Source of the DNA: Takakia lepidozioides
Lineage: Eukaryota > Streptophyta > Takakiopsida > Takakiales > Takakiaceae
DNA length: 60,000 nt
Direction of reading: 5' to 3'
NCBI GenBank assembly: GCA_030704615.1
Contig: CM060732.1
Span: forward strand, 82,981,171 to 83,041,170
The notes under the pieces: model-generated
The model's database searches: none
Told to the model about the DNA's origin: nothing
Seen by the model: only the letters and a program-made list of their open reading frames with translations
Part shown: one piece after another, positions 57,476 through 60,000 of the stretch
Layout of the letters: each line of letters opens with the position of its first letter
Position numbering within the stretch: the stretch's first letter is position 1
Made by a program: the position numbers and the translations under genes

Positions 57476-60000
57476 ACGAAAATACAGCAGGATTTGGCAC
57501 ATGCGTGGAGGTTCTACATGGTAAGAGAGAAGAATCCAACCCTCCCGGAACTCGAATCGTATGTCAAAGCTGCGGAGGTGAGGGCCCGCATAAAGTACAA
57601 GTCGCGGATGGTAAAGTACGTGGCCATAGTTGATCCCGCCCTTGGTGCCGACTTTCTGGTGGAGGTGGGGAAGCACTACTCTCGCGCTCTGAAGCCCACG
57701 ATGACATTGGAGAAGCTCCATCGTCTAGCCACATCCTGTGTGGATGCAACAGAAAAGGTGATACATTCTTAACCAAATTGTGGTGGCAACAACTCCTTTT
57801 TGTGGTGTTTGGCGCTTACAAATATGTTGGGTGGTTGGACAGACCCGGTGGCTCCAAATCTGGAATGGTTCCCAAAGAACCAGGGACATGTGGAGCTTCC
57901 CCAAACCGGACAAACTCTCTCACCCCACATTCGACATGTGGATGAACCGCATGACATGGTGGTTTCAGGTACTTCCCCACGCTTCGTTTGGGGCTTCTAC
58001 TCTAGTAGGGGGTGGATTCGTTGTATTTTTTCAGGAAAGCGATCTGATGGAGAATCTCCACAGGTGACGACGAATGCGCAAGAGCAGCTGGACACACAAA
58101 CACATCAGTTCAAGATGGAGATATCTCCTGCAGCAGAGAGCCTACGCGACTATGTGACGAGGTACTTTCTGCTCTACAAAACCAACCTATTCTTTCAGGA
58201 GATAGCAGATGCTCGCCGGAGCCACGAGTTCACCGACCAGCCGAACGCGGACAAAGCAGCAATGTGCCTTCTGTACAGGTACATACGCGCTGCCTTTCTT
58301 TCAAGTCCTTGCATTTCAGGATGTTAGAGGCCTCATGTGGTGTTAGGGGAAATGGCGCCGAATTTCCAGTCAGGGCTCCGAAAATGGCTAAGTCCCTAGA
58401 CTGGTTGGCCCTGAACTGGAAATTCGGCGCCATTTTCCAGTTCTAGGCCCTATTGCCGTTCAAGGACTTGGCCATTTTCGGGCTAAGTCCCTAGACTGGC
58501 TGGCCCGGAACTGGAAATTCGGCGCCATTTTCCAGTTCTAGGCCCTATTGCCGTTCAGGGACTTCGCCATTTTCGGGCTAAGTCCCTAGACTGGCTGGCC
58601 CTGAACTGGAAATTTGGCGCCATTTTCCAGTTCCAGGCCCTATTGCCGTTCAGGGACTTCGCCATTTTCGGGCTAAGTCCCTAGACTGGCTGGCCCTGAA
58701 CTGGAAATTCGGCGCCATTTTCCAGTTCCAGGCCCTATTGCCGTTCAGGGACTTCGCCATTTTCGGGCTAAGTCCCTAGGGTTGCTGGCCCTGAGCTGGA
58801 AATTCGGCGCCATTTTCCAGTTCTAGGCCCTATTGCCGTTCAGGGACTTAGCCATTTTCGGGCTAAGTCCCTAGGGTGGCTGGCCCCGAGCTGGAAATTC
58901 GGTGCCATTTTCCAGTTCTAGGCCCTATTGCCGTTCAGGGACTTAGCCATTTTCGGGCTAAGTCCCTAGGGTGGCTGGCCCGGAACTGGAAATTCGGCGC
59001 CATTTTCCAGTTCTAGGCCCTATTGCCGTTCAGGGACTTAGCCATTTTCGGGCTAAGTCCCTAGGGTGGCTGGCCCTAAACTGGAAATTCGTCGCCATTT
59101 TCCAGTTCTAGGCCCTATTGCGGTTCTGGGACTTAGCCATCTTCGGGCCAAACCGGGAAAAATGGCGCCGAATTTCCAGTTCAGGGCTCCCAAGATGGCT
59201 AAGTCCCTAGGGTGGCAGTCACCGAAAACCGAAATTCGGCGCCATTTTTCCATTTCTAGGCCCACTCACATCCGCCCCAACATGGGAAAATGGTGCCGAA
59301 TATGCATTTCAGGGACCTCGTTGTGTTTTTCATGAATGCAGGTACTGCAAGTTCTCCCTTTTGGAGAAAGGTCATCTGTCTTTCGAGCCACCATTCTTCA
59401 TGGCATGGAGGAACCCTGGGGTTGACTCCATGTACACTGACGATATTGTGAAGGAGTGGCATCTGGAACATTTGCGTGATTGCCCTTGGTATGTGGACCT
59501 TCCACCCGGCTCGCTCGACCCATCCGAATTTCAATTGAAGCTGGATGCTGAATTCCGACGAAACCGGGCTCCGCTGCCTCCGTTGGGTGCAAAAGAGGCA
59601 AAAGCGCTTGCGAACTCCAGGAAAGCGGCAGAGCTTGCTCAGGCAGGAATTCGGGAGAAATTGCATGAGAAGAGTAAAGGCCAAAGGAAAATGACAAGGA
59701 AACAGGTGAGTGCAGTAACACCCAAAAAGAAGAAAACCATCGGGGCATCGGAGGAGGCGCAGGAGGGGACCCAAGAGAGTGACTCGGACGACGACTTTGT
59801 TCAAGGTCCTGCGACTGCTGTTGCTCCTACCCAGTCACCGGTCATCCGGGTTCCCAAGTCAGTTCGGAGTGGGACTGGCTCTGCCAAGAAGTTGGCATTT
59901 GAGGGCGAGCCTACACGGCGGTATTCGGCGGTGACGTTTACGCACAGGCCAAAGCTAGAACCTCCAACCATCATCCAATGCGTCAATGAAGCTTCCTTGA
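57476..60000 (+). CDS. unrecognised multi-exon gene, truncated at window edge
   Basis: Exons 57476-57757 (AHAWRFYMVREKNPTLPEL), 57843-57968 (TRDMWSFPKPDKLSHPTF), about 58088-58278 (ESLRDYVTRYFLLYKTNLFF) and 59342 to the window end (CKFSLLEKGHLSFEPPFF, WYVDLPPGSLDPSEFQLKL) join in consistent phase. The C-terminal part is basic then acidic (KKKKTIGASEEAQEG, ESDSDDDF), suggesting a nuclear protein. I do not recognise a family. It might be a plant-specific or transposon-derived gene. The start lies upstream, possibly cut off by LINE B. The frame stays open past a GTGAGT at 59706, so a further short intron is possible. The third exon acceptor is uncertain; a stronger-looking one at 58033 breaks the frame. 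Confidence 0.5.
58340..59316. repeat. 95-bp hairpin-forming tandem array inside an intron
   Basis: CGGGCTA anchors at 58479, 58574, 58669, 58764, 58859, 58954 and 59049 (CGGGCCA at 59144) show an exact 95-bp period. Each unit contains GAACTGGAAA and TTTCCAGTTC around TTCGGCGCCAT (10-bp stem), and GGCTAAGTCCCT facing AGGGACTTAGCC across unit borders (12-bp stem, 7-base loop). Partial units in inverted orientation cap both ends (58345-58400 and 59155-59316). The array fills most of the 1,063-bp intron 58279-59341. Confidence 0.95.

Noticed and set aside
58034-58067. Strong-looking acceptor TTTTTTCAG at about 58033 in the right-edge gene
   Set aside because: Using it from the phase-0 donor leads to a stop within 12 codons. 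The acceptor at 58087 keeps the frame.
58345-59316. CRISPR-like regular array
   Set aside because: The whole 95-bp unit repeats with no variable spacers, and the context is an intron of a plant gene.
970-60000. tRNA genes at SINE A/B boxes
   Set aside because: Cloverleaf arms beyond the promoter boxes are not complete, and the elements have SINE bodies and A-rich tails.

Overview
This is a nuclear segment of a land-plant genome. It has many GT-AG introns of about 70 to 2,100 bp, plant-only gene families (FCA, XBAT32, GH28 polygalacturonase, a plastid-type DUF1995 protein, PLS-type PPR debris), plant L1-type LINEs, tRNA-derived SINEs and short hAT elements. Nothing fixes the species. The PPR style and loose gene spacing would fit a bryophyte, lycophyte, fern or gymnosperm as well as an angiosperm.

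Layout. 1.0-4.3 kb (-): six-exon DUF1995 gene, directly followed by an out-of-frame SAP-domain ORF; intron 5 holds a retroelement tail. 6.9-7.7 kb (-): PPR wreckage. 8.5-8.9 kb: short hAT element. 9.6-14.9 kb (-): polygalacturonase pseudogene with two frameshifts and a lost catalytic segment. 15.5-16.3 kb: ~96-bp tandem array. 17.2-28.95 kb (-): complete 20-exon FCA gene (629 codons) with two RRMs and a WW domain. 31.3-32.1 kb: second hAT element with exact TIRs and TSDs. 34.4-42.75 kb (+): complete 10-exon XBAT32-type E3 ligase (562 codons). 44.6-46.1 kb (+): Rdx (SelW-like) thioredoxin-fold gene with its first exon unresolved. 47.5-48.0 kb (-): unrecognised 162-aa ORF. 48.2-57.45 kb: two head-to-tail decayed LINEs. 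57.5-60 kb (+): unrecognised multi-exon gene running off the window, one of whose introns is almost entirely a 95-bp hairpin-forming satellite.

How the pieces relate. FCA and XBAT32 are divergently transcribed across a 5.5-kb spacer. Both were assembled exon by exon and all junction phases close in frame, so both look functional. No operon-like pathway links the host genes. One retroelement 3-prime end, marked by CATGAGTACATT, occurs three times, once in an intron of each of DUF1995, FCA and XBAT32. The most unusual structures are the 95-bp hairpin array that makes up an intron, the frameshifted SAP extension on a DUF1995 gene, and the two hAT elements with dense subterminal palindromes.
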